Source: CAZGOM01 sp964542875 (GTDB lineage: Bacteria; Planctomycetota; Phycisphaerae; Phycisphaerales; Phycisphaeraceae). From it: a stretch of 31,862 nucleotides of DNA. Shown one piece after another: positions 1 through 7,595 of this stretch. Within the stretch, counting starts at the first letter, position 1. The number at the start of each line of letters is the position of its first letter. The stretch covers positions 1-31,862 of the forward strand of contig CAZIWA010000061.1 in assembly GCA_964542875.1 (NCBI GenBank), given 5' to 3'. The notes below the pieces were generated by a model, which saw only the letters and a program-made list of their open reading frames with translations, had not been told where the DNA came from and did not search any database. Made by a program: the position numbers and the translations under genes.

Positions 1-70
1 CGGGCGTCCTGCTTTCTTAAATTCCGCTCTTTCTCTGCCCTTACCCGATACCCGATCCCCGAAACCCGAC

Positions 71-829
71 TTACATGCCTGCGTACCAGCCGCCGTTGAC
101 GTGGAGGGTTTGGCCGGTGATGTAGCTGGCCTGGGGGCTGGCGAGGAGGAGGACGGCGTTGGCGATTTCGTCGGGGTCGCCGAAGCGGTTGAGGGGGATC
201 TGGGTGAGCATCTGGAGGCGGACTTCTTCGGGGATGGATTTGCCCATGTCGGTGAGGACGACGCCGGGGGCGATGGCGTTGACGGTGATGCCTTTGCGGC
301 CCAGTTCACGGGAGAGAACGCGGGACATGGCGCTGACGCCGGCTTTGGCGGCCGCGTAGTTGGCCTGGCCAAAGAAGCCCAGGGCGGCGGCGATGCTGGC
401 CAGGGAGATGATGCGGCCGTTGTCACGCATGCGTTCGGCTGCGGATTTGCAGCAATTGAAGACGCCGGTGAGGTTGGTGTCGATGACAGACTGCCATTCG
501 TCGACGGTCATTTTCTTGATGGTTTTGTCGCGGAGGATGCCGGCGTTGTTGACGAGGATGTCGAGTCCGCCAAAGTGAGAGATGGCCTGATCCATCATGG
601 CGGTGACCTGGTCGAGCTTGCGGACATCGGCGGCGAGCGCGAGGGCGCGACTGCCGAGTTCTGCGGCGATGGCGTCGGCGTTTTTGCGGTTGTTGCCGGC
701 GGGGTCGTCGAAGAAGTTCAGGACGACGTTAGCGCCTGCTTTGTGGAGGAGGCGCGCGGTGTGCGCGCCGAGGCCCTGGCTTGCGCCGGTGATGATCACG
801 GTTTTGCCGGTGAGGTCGATGGGGATCAT
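71..829 (-). CDS. fabG: SDR-family 3-oxoacyl-ACP reductase (FabG-like)
   Basis: A 252-residue short-chain dehydrogenase/reductase, the normal length for FabG. The nucleotide-binding motif TGASQGLG is at residues 14-21 and NNAG at 94-97. The catalytic Ser145-Tyr158-Lys162 triad has the same spacing as in FabG. The C-terminus ends in the usual ITGQTLHVNGGW block. The family uses NAD(P)H to reduce 3-oxoacyl-ACP in fatty acid synthesis, but close relatives reduce sugars, alcohols or acetoacetyl-CoA, so the substrate is inferred. The ATG at 827-829 has no clear Shine-Dalgarno sequence. The gene stands alone: the next minus-strand gene upstream begins at 1327 and is separated by 129 bp containing a CCCGTGTCCCG-type repeat. 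No acpP or fabD lies alongside, which weakens the fatty-acid assignment. Confidence 0.85.
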   Translation of the reverse strand: MIPIDLTGKTVIITGASQGLGAHTARLLHKAGANVVLNFFDDPAGNNRKNADAIAAELGSRALALAADVRKLDQVTAMMDQAISHFGGLDILVNNAGILRDKTIKKMTVDEWQSVIDTNLTGVFNCCKSAAERMRDNGRIISLASIAAALGFFGQANYAAAKAGVSAMSRVLSRELGRKGITVNAIAPGVVLTDMGKSIPEEVRLQMLTQIPLNRFGDPDEIANAVLLLASPQASYITGQTLHVNGGWYAGM

Positions 830-958
830 GGGGGCATTTTACAGTCGTCGCGCGTCCCGTGTCCCGAGCCCCGTGTCGAAGAAATCAAGAATACAACAGA
901 GGTTCAGATCCCAAGTCTGATCCTCCGCTGCATCGACACGGGATACGCGGCATAGCTT

Positions 959-1327
959 TTACCTGATCCACTTTTTCTTGAAGCCTTTTTCGAAGCCGTC
1001 GAAGGGGGATTTTTCGTCGGGGAGCCAGGTGACGGCCTGCTCGATTTTTTTGGCGAGTTCGAAGTCTTTGTCGGTGATGCCTTCGGCGGAGTGGGTTTGG
1101 AGTTTCACGATGACGTGGCCCCAGGATACGTTGAGGTCGGGGTGGTGGAAGGCGGCTTCGGCGATGTAGCCGATGGCGTTGACCGCCATGAGTGTGAACG
1201 GCCAGCCCGGGGTGACGTATTTACGACGGATCCAGCCTTCGCGCAGCTCCCAGCCGGGGAGGTCTTTTTCGAGGCGCTTGAGGACTTCGTCGGGGGTGTA
1301 GGTTTTTTCTTTTGATTTTTCAGTCAT
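959..1327 (-). CDS. phhB: 4a-hydroxytetrahydrobiopterin dehydratase (PCD/DCoH family)
   Basis: A 122-residue protein of typical pterin-4a-carbinolamine dehydratase size. The family signature is intact: HHPDLNVSWGHV starts at His61-His62 and a further histidine lies at 79 in KLQTHSAEGIT. These three histidines match the catalytic set known for the family, which dehydrates 4a-hydroxytetrahydropterins. The ATG at 1325-1327 is preceded on the minus strand by an AGGA box about seven bases upstream. The C-terminus is longer than the minimal domain and basic (FEKGFKKKWIR). No aromatic amino acid hydroxylase is visible nearby, so phenylalanine hydroxylation may not be its job. It is divergent from the DHPS-like gene at 1558, another pterin-binding family. 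The symbol is by family, not by proven pathway. Confidence 0.88.
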   Translation of the reverse strand: MTEKSKEKTYTPDEVLKRLEKDLPGWELREGWIRRKYVTPGWPFTLMAVNAIGYIAEAAFHHPDLNVSWGHVIVKLQTHSAEGITDKDFELAKKIEQAVTWLPDEKSPFDGFEKGFKKKWIR

Positions 1328-1492
1328 GGCAATTCCTGGGGAATGGTCTGGGGTGTAGGGGCTGGGGCCTGGTGAGAGGGAGGGAGTGCGGTTGGGGTTT
1401 GTTGTTGCGGGCTATTATCGGGTAGGACGGGGGGCGGGTGAATCGGGGGAAGTACGGATATGCGAGAATGTGACCGTGGAAACGTAGAAGGT

Positions 1493-1548
1493 CCAACGGG
1501 AAAGGAGACAGGTCCCGGGAAGAAAGGGACCAGTCCCCGAAGACAGAG
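1493..1548. repeat. CCAACGGGAA..CAGGTCCC dispersed repeat upstream of the DHPS-like gene
   Basis: CCAACGGGAAAGGAGACAGG followed by TCCC and, further on, GTCCCCGAAGAC recurs in shorter form at 19853-19890 (CCAACGGGAAGGGGGGCAGG, TCCCCGAAGAC), upstream of mlaD. The copy here abuts the ribosome-binding site of the DHPS-like gene. Confidence 0.5.
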
Positions 1549-1557
1549 GTGAGGTTG

Positions 1558-3009
1558 ATGGCGGCGCCGAAGATTGCATTTGTGACGGGGAAGCTGGCGG
1601 AGCCTGCGTTGAGGCAGGTGGTGGGGGAGCTTGCCGCGTCGGGGAAGGTCGACCCGGTGGTGGTGGTGCTGAACATCCAGGTGGCGGCGCTGATGACCGC
1701 GGACTGGCTGGGGCGGAAGCTGACGCTGCCCGAGGGCTGCGGGGTGGAGCGGGTGATTATTCCCGGGTACTGCCGAGGGGACCTTGCGCCGGTGGCACAG
1801 AAGCTGGGCCTGCCAGTGGAGGCCGGCCCACGAGATTTGCAGGACATTCCCGTGATGTTCGGCGGCAAGCGACGGGGCGTGAGCGCTGAAGACCTGGCCC
1901 GGTATGACGTGGAAATTCTGGCGGAGATCAATCATGCGCCGCGGCTGAACATGAACACCATCCTGGCGATGGCGGAGGCGTATCGGCGCGATGGCGCCGA
2001 TGTGATCGACCTGGGGTGCGATCCGCAAACCGACCGTCCGGCGTGGGCGGGCGTAGGGCCGACGGTGAAGGAACTCGTTGGCCGCGGCTTCAAAGTAAGC
2101 ATCGATTCGTTTCACCCCGATGAGGTGTTCGCGGGGCTGGAGGCCGGGGCGACGGTGGTGCTGAGCGTGAACTCCACCAATGCGCGGTTCGCCAAAGACT
2201 GGCGGGTGAAAGGCGACTCACAGGCGCGGCCTGAGGTGGTGGCGATCCCCGATACGCCTGCGGATGAGGAATCGCTGGCGCGCACCGTCGAAGTGCTGGA
2301 AGAGGCCGGTGTGCCCATGCGCCTGGACCCGATCATCGAGCCGCTTGGGCTGGGGTTTTCAGAGTCGCTGGTGCGGTATGCCCGGGTGAGGAAGCGCTAC
2401 CCCAATACGCCGATCATGATGGGGATCGGGAATATCACGGAGATGACGGAAGCGGATTCGGCGGGGATCAATCTGCTGCTGATCGGATTTTGCCAGGAGC
2501 AGGCGATCACCAGCGTGCTGACGACGCAGGTGATCAACTTCGCGCGAAACAGCGTGAAGGAGATCGATATCGCGCGGCGGCTGATGAAGTATGCGTGCGA
2601 GAAGCAGACGCCGCCTAAGCATGTGGATTCACGGCTGGCGGTGTTCCGGGAGTCGCGGCTGAGGGGTTTTACCGGGCAGCAGCTTGCGGATTTAAAGGCC
2701 GGATTGACCGACAAAAACGTGCGTATCTTCGTGGAACGGCTGGAGGCGCAGGGGTTGTCGTCCGAGCAGATCACCGGTGTGCTGCACGTGATGAACAAGG
2801 ACTTTCACGTGAAGGGCACGGACCCGTTTGAGCTGTTTGATGAGATGGGAATCACGGATGCGTCGCACGCGTTTTACCTGGGGTATGAGATGGCGAAGGC
2901 GACGATCGCGATGCAGTTAGGAAAGAATTACACGCAGGATGTGGCGCTGAAATGGGGATTTTTAACGCATGAGGAAGTGAGCCGGCATGAACGGCGCAAG
3001 AAGAAGTAG
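1558..3009 (+). CDS. Dihydropteroate synthase-like protein (pterin-binding domain, DUF6513-type)
   Basis: A 483-residue protein, far longer than FolP (about 280). An N-terminal alpha/beta region (1-125) starts MAAPKIAFVTGKLAEPALR. A central TIM-barrel-like pterin-binding domain (about 125-330) contains EINHAPRLNMNTILAMAEAY, GADVIDLGCDP, VSIDSFHPDEV and VVLSVNSTN, recalling the beta-strand ends of DHPS. The normal FolP GGESTRPG motif is replaced by DLGCDPQTDRP, so it is unlikely to be ordinary folate DHPS. The C-terminal 150 residues have no motif I recognise. Relatives occur with tetrahydromethanopterin-type C1 genes in methylotrophs and planctomycetes; that role is inference. I chose ATG 1558, preceded by GAGGTGAGG; an in-frame GTG at 1549 sits inside that purine tract. 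It is divergent from a pterin dehydratase gene. Confidence 0.75.
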   Translation: MAAPKIAFVTGKLAEPALRQVVGELAASGKVDPVVVVLNIQVAALMTADWLGRKLTLPEGCGVERVIIPGYCRGDLAPVAQKLGLPVEAGPRDLQDIPVMFGGKRRGVSAEDLARYDVEILAEINHAPRLNMNTILAMAEAYRRDGADVIDLGCDPQTDRPAWAGVGPTVKELVGRGFKVSIDSFHPDEVFAGLEAGATVVLSVNSTNARFAKDWRVKGDSQARPEVVAIPDTPADEESLARTVEVLEEAGVPMRLDPIIEPLGLGFSESLVRYARVRKRYPNTPIMMGIGNITEMTEADSAGINLLLIGFCQEQAITSVLTTQVINFARNSVKEIDIARRLMKYACEKQTPPKHVDSRLAVFRESRLRGFTGQQLADLKAGLTDKNVRIFVERLEAQGLSSEQITGVLHVMNKDFHVKGTDPFELFDEMGITDASHAFYLGYEMAKATIAMQLGKNYTQDVALKWGFLTHEEVSRHERRKKK

Positions 3010-3301
3010 GGCGGGTTTTTTGACTGGGATTAAGAGGATTCAGGATGATTAAGAGGATTGGGGCGGAGGGAATCTGCTGAGAGAGACTTTGTGGGTAGAG
3101 ATTTTTAACACGATTTACAAGATTTAGAGGATTTACATGCTTGGTTTTTGGCGGGCGGGGGTGATGGGCAGGCTTGGGGGTGGAAGAAGAGAGGTGGGGT
3201 TGTGCGTTTGGATTTGAAGAAAAGGGGGGCATGAAGAGGAAGACATGCTCACGCGGACGAGAGGATGCCACCCGGAAGGAAGAGGAGGTAAGAGCAGGTG
3301 G
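3010..3301. repeat. Intergenic region with degenerate GATTTA/GATTAAGAGGATT repeats
   Basis: No gene is convincing here. At 3031-3060 and 3106-3140 there are short imperfect iterations (ATTAAGAGGATT, GATTTACAAGATTTAGAGG), a type of degenerate intergenic repeat seen in many bacterial genomes. At 3240-3278 lies one copy of a roughly 39-bp dispersed repeat (starting AAGACATGCT) that recurs at 29480-29517. The flanking genes converge: the DHPS-like gene ends at 3009 and the zinc-ribbon membrane protein ends at 3302. Confidence 0.5.
3240..3278. repeat. Dispersed repeat, AAGACATGCT family, copy 1
   Basis: A 39-bp segment whose blocks AAGACATGCT, ACGC, GACGA and CACCCG match 29480-29517 with few differences. 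It sits between convergent genes. Confidence 0.6.
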
Positions 3302-3961
3302 TTACTTGATGTTCCAGTAGCTTAGGACGTGGGGTTGGATGGAGTGGGGGAGGAGGGTGCGGCAGGCGTAGATCATGATGGGTTTGCCGGCGAGGCCGCC
3401 TTGGATGCTGAGAACGGCGTGGGTGACGATGGCGGCGATGACGGCGAAGGTGAGGTCGGTGCCTGCGTTTGGGCCTTTGGGGAGGGTAAGGAAGCCCACG
3501 GAAGCGATGATGGCGGCGTAAGCGGCGCTGCGGATGAGCATGACGCGCACGGGGGTGATGATGCTGGCGGTGGAGGTGGCTGCGGAGATGACAAAGCCGG
3601 TGATGAGCGGGCTCATGGCCAGCAGTGCGGTGGGGATCAAAATAACCCCCGTGGGGGCATCGGTCCTGAGGGCAAAACCGATGAAGAAGGCGGTGAGGAT
3701 CTCGCAGCAGAATGTGCCGACGTAGAAGGCAAGAAGCAGGAAAATCCAGATGTAGCCGGCGCCCATGAGGAGCTTGGCGGTCCAGAGCTGACGGCTGGTG
3801 CTGGCGTGGTACCGGGAGCATTCAGGGCAGCGGATGACCTGGAGCCGGGTGTGGGGGTCGATGAAGACGTTCTGGCCGCGCATGTTGTAGCCGCAGCCTG
3901 CGCAGAACATGTCGCCGATGACGGTGGAGACGACTTTGGGTTCTTGGGTGGTGTCGGTCAT
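3302..3961 (-). CDS. Zinc-ribbon membrane protein, function unknown
   Basis: A 219-residue protein. The N-terminus carries two CxxC knuckles, Cys20-Cys23 (FCAGCGYN) and Cys45-Cys48 (RCPEC), a probable structural zinc ribbon. It is followed by four or five hydrophobic segments at about 68-100, 107-140, 147-163 and 172-195. This architecture, a small cytoplasmic zinc ribbon joined to a membrane bundle, is common in planctomycete hypothetical proteins; I cannot assign a function. The ATG at 3959-3961 has no recognisable Shine-Dalgarno sequence upstream (the minus strand reads TTATCACCCCA), so initiation may be leaderless or SD-independent. It is isolated, with 315 bp of repeat-bearing DNA before proC. 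Confidence 0.7.
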   Translation of the reverse strand: MTDTTQEPKVVSTVIGDMFCAGCGYNMRGQNVFIDPHTRLQVIRCPECSRYHASTSRQLWTAKLLMGAGYIWIFLLLAFYVGTFCCEILTAFFIGFALRTDAPTGVILIPTALLAMSPLITGFVISAATSTASIITPVRVMLIRSAAYAAIIASVGFLTLPKGPNAGTDLTFAVIAAIVTHAVLSIQGGLAGKPIMIYACRTLLPHSIQPHVLSYWNIK

Positions 3962-4276
3962 TGGGGTGATAAGAATTTAACAGCAAAGAAGAGGGGAGTC
4001 AGGAAAGGTAAAAGGGATAAGGTACAAGGGATAAGTAAGAGGGAGTTGGTACGGATTGATTGGCGTGAATGTGGGCGCGTGCAAGAGTGTTTTAAAAAGT
4101 GCTAACCGTGGGTGTCGCATTGCTGGGGTTTGGAAAAACCAACGGATTCCGGGGCAGCCGCAGACGGCAGCCCCAGGCACCCCATCCAAATGCAAGTGCC
4201 TTGGAGGAGGGCCTGGTCACGGGGGAGGGGGATGTAGATGGAGGAAGGAAAGATGGAGGGGTGGGGGCGTGTGGGG
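3962..4276. repeat. Intergenic region with dispersed repeat copy A and an imperfect hairpin
   Basis: There is no convincing gene. Positions 4004-4115 resemble 18392-18505: both begin with AAAGG(T/C)AAAAGGGATAAGG, continue with GGGATAAGTAAGAGG, then share a looser GTGAA/TTGAAGTG...GGGTGT pattern. Positions 4151-4174 form a 10-bp stem with one A-A mismatch and a CAGA loop (GGGGCAGCCG / CGGCAGCCCC). It has no T-tract on either side, so it is more likely part of a repeat than a terminator. A second possible stem pairs GGCAC (about 4176) with GTGCC (about 4196). Confidence 0.5.
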
Positions 4277-5101
4277 TTATTTGCCGAGCTCTTTGCTGCG
4301 GGATTCGGCGGCCTTGATGGCGTTGACGAGGATGAATTTAAGGTTGTTGGCTTCCATGTGGGTGATGGCGGCATGGGTGGTGCCGTTGGGGCTGGTGACT
4401 TTGCGGCGCAGTTCTTCGGGGGCTTCGTTGGACTCCAGCAGGAGTTTTGCGGAGCCCAGGAGGGTTTGCGCGGTGAGAAGGCGCGCGTGCTCGGCGAGGC
4501 CGAGTTCGCGGGCGGCCTGTTCCATGGCTTCGGCGAGGAAGAAGAGGTAGGCGGGGCCGGAGCCGGAGACGGCGGTGATGGCGTCGATGAGGTCTTCCTT
4601 GACGGTGACGGCTTTGCCAGCGGAGGAGAAGAGGCTCATGGTGAGGGAGTCATCGCCGGGTTGGGTGTCGGGGCCGGTGGCGACGCCCGCCATGCCTTCG
4701 CCGGACATAAGGGGGGTGTTGGGCATGACGCGGACGATGCGGAAGGGGCCGGGTTTGCCGGCGGCGGTGATGAGGTTTGAGAGCTTGGTGATGGTGATGC
4801 CGGCCATGATGGAGATGAGGATGTGGTCGGGGTGGAGGTTGGCGGCGAGCTCGGCGGCGAGCTGGGGGATGGTCTGGGGTTTGACGGCGATCAGGACCTG
4901 GTTGGACTGGCTGATGACTTCTGCGTTGGAGGTGGTGGCTTTGATGCCCAGGGATTGGAAGAGATCGCGGCGGGCGTCGCTGGGGTCGGAGGCGATCATC
5001 TGGGAGGGGGTGAGGATGTTTGCGCGGATGGCGGCCTTGGCGATGGCTTCCGCCATGTTTCCGGCGCCGAGGAATCCGAGGGTGTAGGGGTGGGTGGGCA
5101 T
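4277..5101 (-). CDS. proC: Pyrroline-5-carboxylate reductase
   Basis: A 274-residue protein of normal ProC length. The N-terminal Rossmann motif is GFLGAGNMAEAIAKA (residues 9-23). AVKPQ, the VRVMPNTP loop and the C-terminal signature SGSGPAYLFFLAEAM...GL followed by KVTSPNGTT are all present and characteristic. It catalyses NAD(P)H-dependent reduction of 1-pyrroline-5-carboxylate to proline in the cytoplasm. The ATG at 5099-5101 has AGGA seven bases upstream on the minus strand. Proline-pathway partners proA and proB are not in the window. The nearest minus-strand gene upstream is the prephenate dehydrogenase, whose stop at 5370 is 268 bp away, so co-transcription is uncertain. Confidence 0.93.
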   Translation of the reverse strand: MPTHPYTLGFLGAGNMAEAIAKAAIRANILTPSQMIASDPSDARRDLFQSLGIKATTSNAEVISQSNQVLIAVKPQTIPQLAAELAANLHPDHILISIMAGITITKLSNLITAAGKPGPFRIVRVMPNTPLMSGEGMAGVATGPDTQPGDDSLTMSLFSSAGKAVTVKEDLIDAITAVSGSGPAYLFFLAEAMEQAARELGLAEHARLLTAQTLLGSAKLLLESNEAPEELRRKVTSPNGTTHAAITHMEANNLKFILVNAIKAAESRSKELGK

Positions 5102-5369
5102 TTGGAGGTCCTGTTGTTTTGTGGGGAAAAGATACCAGACCGGGAGGGATTGGATTGGTTTGCCAGCACCACAACACTACAACCGTGACGCGATTCAAGT
5201 CTGAGTCATCGAGAAGATAGAGTGATAGGACCGCGCTTTCAGTGCTTGCAGAGAAGAAAGATGGAGAATCGATCGAAGGTTATTTATACCGGGGCCTACG
5301 TACTCAGAAGCGCTGCGATCCTGACTGTCATAGCGGCGGGCCTTTGGCCCGGAAGAAAAACGGAGCTGA
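5102..5369. repeat. Intergenic region with repeat remnants and a short hairpin
   Basis: No gene is supported. The segment at about 5227-5247 (GGACCGCGCTTTCAGTGCTT) resembles 18508-18530 (GGGCCGTGCCTTCAGCACTT), probably remnants of one dispersed repeat. At 5337-5351 a perfect 6-bp stem with a TTT loop (CGGGCC/GGCCCG) is followed on the + strand by GGAAGAAAAAC. Read on the minus strand it follows the prephenate dehydrogenase stop and could aid termination, but the T-tract is poor. Confidence 0.35.
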
Positions 5370-6296
5370 TTATTTCCCAGGTTCGGAGGGGGATTGGTTG
5401 GAGTGGGTGTTATCGAATTGGGTGAGCCATTGATCGCGGGAGAGCTTGGCGTCGTCGAGGGTTTTGTGCAGGGCAGGGCCGTCGCCGGCGAGGAGCTGGG
5501 CTTTGAATTCCTTGAGGGCGTGGATGTATTGGTCGAGGCCTTGGGCGACGGCGTCTTTGTTGGCGAGGAAGATTTCCCGCCAAAGGTCCGGGTCGCCGGA
5601 GCCGATGCGGGTGGTGTCGCGAAAGCCGGTGGAGGCGACGGAAGCGCATTCGGGGTGGGCCAGGCCGGTGTTGATGAGGCAGGTGGCGGCGGCGTGGGGG
5701 ACATGGCTGACGAGGGCGACGGCGCGGTCGTGCTGGGCGGGGGACATTTCGATGAGGCGCATGCCGACGGCGGACCAGAGGGCGCGGACGGCGGCGAGGG
5801 CGTCGGGGGCGGAGGATTGGGTGGGGGTGAGGATGCAGGGGCGGGAGGCAAAGAGGGATGCGGAGGCGTGTGTGGGGCCTTTTTTCTCGGAGCCCGCCAT
5901 GGGGTGTGCGCCGATGAAGCGGGGGGCCAGGGCCGCCAGCGAGGAGCCGGCCTGGGAGGCGACGGAGGCCTTGGTGGAACCGACATCGGTGATGACGGTT
6001 TTGAGGTGAGCGTGGGCGGCGATGGTTTTAAAGGTGACGTGGAAGGTGTTTATGGGCCCGGCGAGGACGATGAGGCCGGTGTTGGCCACCGCCTGGGCCA
6101 CGTCGGTCTGGATTTGGGTAATGCAGCCTTTATCCAGGGCGCTTTGGAGGCTGGCGGGCCGGCTGCCGGTGCCGATGATGGCGCCTGTGAAGCCGGATTG
6201 GCGCAGGGCCAGGCCCAGGCTGCCGCCCAGGAGGCCGGTGCCGACGAGGGTGACGGAATTGATCGATAATAAGCTGCTCAAGCCGGTCATGGGCAT
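5370..6296 (-). CDS. tyrA: Prephenate dehydrogenase family protein
   Basis: About 308 residues from the chosen start. An N-terminal Rossmann motif, TLVGTGLLGGSLGLAL, lies near residue 16. It is followed by LIVLAGPI, ITDVGSTK and GAHPMAGSEKKGP, the family block containing a conserved histidine. The C-terminal half is the helical dimerisation domain with MSPAQHDRAVALVSHVPH. The enzyme converts prephenate (or arogenate) to 4-hydroxyphenylpyruvate (or tyrosine) using NAD(P)+; which substrate it prefers cannot be read. There is no fused chorismate mutase or ACT domain at this length. The open frame extends upstream to 6398, but that part is proline/arginine-rich and lies in repeat-like DNA, so I start at the ATG of 6294-6296; ATG 6288-6290 is equally possible. 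Neither has a clear ribosome-binding site. Confidence 0.88.
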   Translation of the reverse strand: MPMTGLSSLLSINSVTLVGTGLLGGSLGLALRQSGFTGAIIGTGSRPASLQSALDKGCITQIQTDVAQAVANTGLIVLAGPINTFHVTFKTIAAHAHLKTVITDVGSTKASVASQAGSSLAALAPRFIGAHPMAGSEKKGPTHASASLFASRPCILTPTQSSAPDALAAVRALWSAVGMRLIEMSPAQHDRAVALVSHVPHAAATCLINTGLAHPECASVASTGFRDTTRIGSGDPDLWREIFLANKDAVAQGLDQYIHALKEFKAQLLAGDGPALHKTLDDAKLSRDQWLTQFDNTHSNQSPSEPGK

Positions 6297-6391
6297 TACA
6301 ATAGCAGGACGACGCGGGTCTTGAACTCCGGGTTTCGGGGTTCGGGTTGAAGAAAAACCCGGTCCGGAGCGTTGAGGGAATGCGAAGGCGG

Positions 6392-6484
6392 CCCTCACCC
6401 CAATCCTCTCCCCAGGGAGAGGGGGGAAAAGATGATGACACTCTCACTCCAGCCCTCCCTATGAGGGGAGGGGGAAAGATTGAA
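6392..6484. repeat. Two tandem copies of a CCTCACCCCAA..CTCTCC..GGGAGAGGG repeat
   Basis: Copy 1 (6392-6438) runs CCCTCACCCCAATCC, CTCTCCCC, AGGGAGAGGGGGG, AAAAGATGATGA. Copy 2 (6441-6484) runs CTCACTCCAGCCC, TCCCTATGAGGGG, AGGGGGAAAGATTGAAGATGA. Each forms a short stem of the CTCTCCC/GGGAGAG type. The same family recurs at 18563-18615 and, apparently split, at 29551-29845. Copy 2 runs into the start of accA. Confidence 0.65.
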
Positions 6485-6485
6485 G

Positions 6486-7478
6486 ATGAGCGGATATACC
6501 GGAACGTATGAGTTGGAGTTTGAGCGGCCTTTGACGGCTTTGGAGCGGCAGATCGCCGAGCTGGAGGCACATGCCGGCGAGCAGGGCGTGGACCTGAATG
6601 ACGAGCTGCGCAAGCTGAGGCAGAACCACACAGCGATGCTGCGCAAGATTTACGAAAAACTTTCGCCCTGGAACACGGTGCGCGTGGCCAGGCACCCGGG
6701 GCGGCCGCAGGCGATGGACTACATCAATGCGATCGCCAAGGACTTTTGCGAGCTGCACGGGGACCGGCGGTATTCGGACGACCGGGCCATCATCACGGGG
6801 TTTGCCCGGATCGGCACGCACAAGTGCATGGTGGTGGGCAACCACAAGGGCCGGGACGTGAAGGAACGCATTTCATGCAATTTCGGCATGGCGCACCCTG
6901 AAGGGTACCGCAAGGCGCTGTTGAAGATGAAGATCGCGGAGAAGTACGGCCTGCCGATCGTGACGCTGGTGGATACGCCGGGCGCGTACCCGGGCATCGG
7001 CGCTGAAGAGCGCGGGCAGGCGGAAGCGATCGCGGTGAACCTGCTGGAGATGAGCCGGATCAAAGTGCCGATCGTGAGCATCGTGATCGGGGAGGGTGGT
7101 TCTGGCGGCGCGCTGGGCATCGCCGTGGCGGACAAAGTGGCGATGATGCAGTACGCGTGGTACTCGGTGATCAGCCCTGAGGGTTGCGCGGGCATTTTGT
7201 GGAAGAGCGCCAACCCGGAGAACAACCAGCTTGCGGCGCAGGCGCTGAAGCTGACGGCGGAAGACAACCTCAAGAACGGGACGATCGACGAAGTGATCGA
7301 GGAACCCCTTGGGGGGGCGCATCGCAACCCGATGCTGACGGCAGAGCGGCTGGAGCGGTGGGTGAGCCAGTCGCTGAAGGAATTGAAGAAGCTGCCGGAG
7401 CAGAAGCTGCTGGACAAGCGGTTTGACCGGTTGCGGAACATGGGGAAATTTGAAGAGGCGGGGGTTGCGAGCAGGTAG
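6486..7478 (+). CDS. accA: Acetyl-CoA carboxylase carboxyltransferase subunit alpha
   Basis: About 330 residues, normal for AccA. The N-terminal helical segment (YELEFERPLTALERQIAEL) is typical. It is followed by the crotonase-like carboxyltransferase core: GDRRYSDDRAIITGFARI, VVGNHKGRDVKER, NFGMAHPEGYRKALLKM, PIVTLVDTPGAYPGIGAEERGQ, and IGEGGSGGALGIAVADKV. With AccD it transfers CO2 from biotin-BCCP to acetyl-CoA, the first step of fatty acid synthesis; accD is not in the window. The start could be ATG 6486 or the in-frame TTG at 6480. The only Shine-Dalgarno-like tract, GGGGAGGGGG at about 6465-6474, belongs to a dispersed repeat copy. It is followed by a sugar isomerase-like gene 117 bp downstream, probably unrelated. 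Confidence 0.93.
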   Translation: MSGYTGTYELEFERPLTALERQIAELEAHAGEQGVDLNDELRKLRQNHTAMLRKIYEKLSPWNTVRVARHPGRPQAMDYINAIAKDFCELHGDRRYSDDRAIITGFARIGTHKCMVVGNHKGRDVKERISCNFGMAHPEGYRKALLKMKIAEKYGLPIVTLVDTPGAYPGIGAEERGQAEAIAVNLLEMSRIKVPIVSIVIGEGGSGGALGIAVADKVAMMQYAWYSVISPEGCAGILWKSANPENNQLAAQALKLTAEDNLKNGTIDEVIEEPLGGAHRNPMLTAERLERWVSQSLKELKKLPEQKLLDKRFDRLRNMGKFEEAGVASR

Positions 7479-7595
7479 GGAAGAGGTGTGTCCCGCGTCC
7501 GGGGTCCCGTGTTTTGTGTCAAGAGTTCAGAGTCGGGAGTTTGGGGCGTGTGCTGGGTGGTTGCATGTGAGGGGTTTGCTGGTTTGTAGGACTTC

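Noticed and set aside
101..955. 284-codon plus-strand open frame opposite the FabG-type gene
   Set aside because: Composition is extreme (Gly/Asp/Ala/Glu/Val only patterns) and it is the antisense shadow of a gene with complete SDR motifs.
4151..4174. Rho-independent terminator
   Set aside because: The stem is good apart from one mismatch, but there is no T-tract on either strand and no gene end adjoins it.
6297..6398. N-terminal extension of the prephenate dehydrogenase
   Set aside because: The 34 extra codons are low-complexity and overlap GGGTTTCGGGGTTCGGG-type repeat DNA; the Rossmann motif begins soon after the ATG at 6294-6296.
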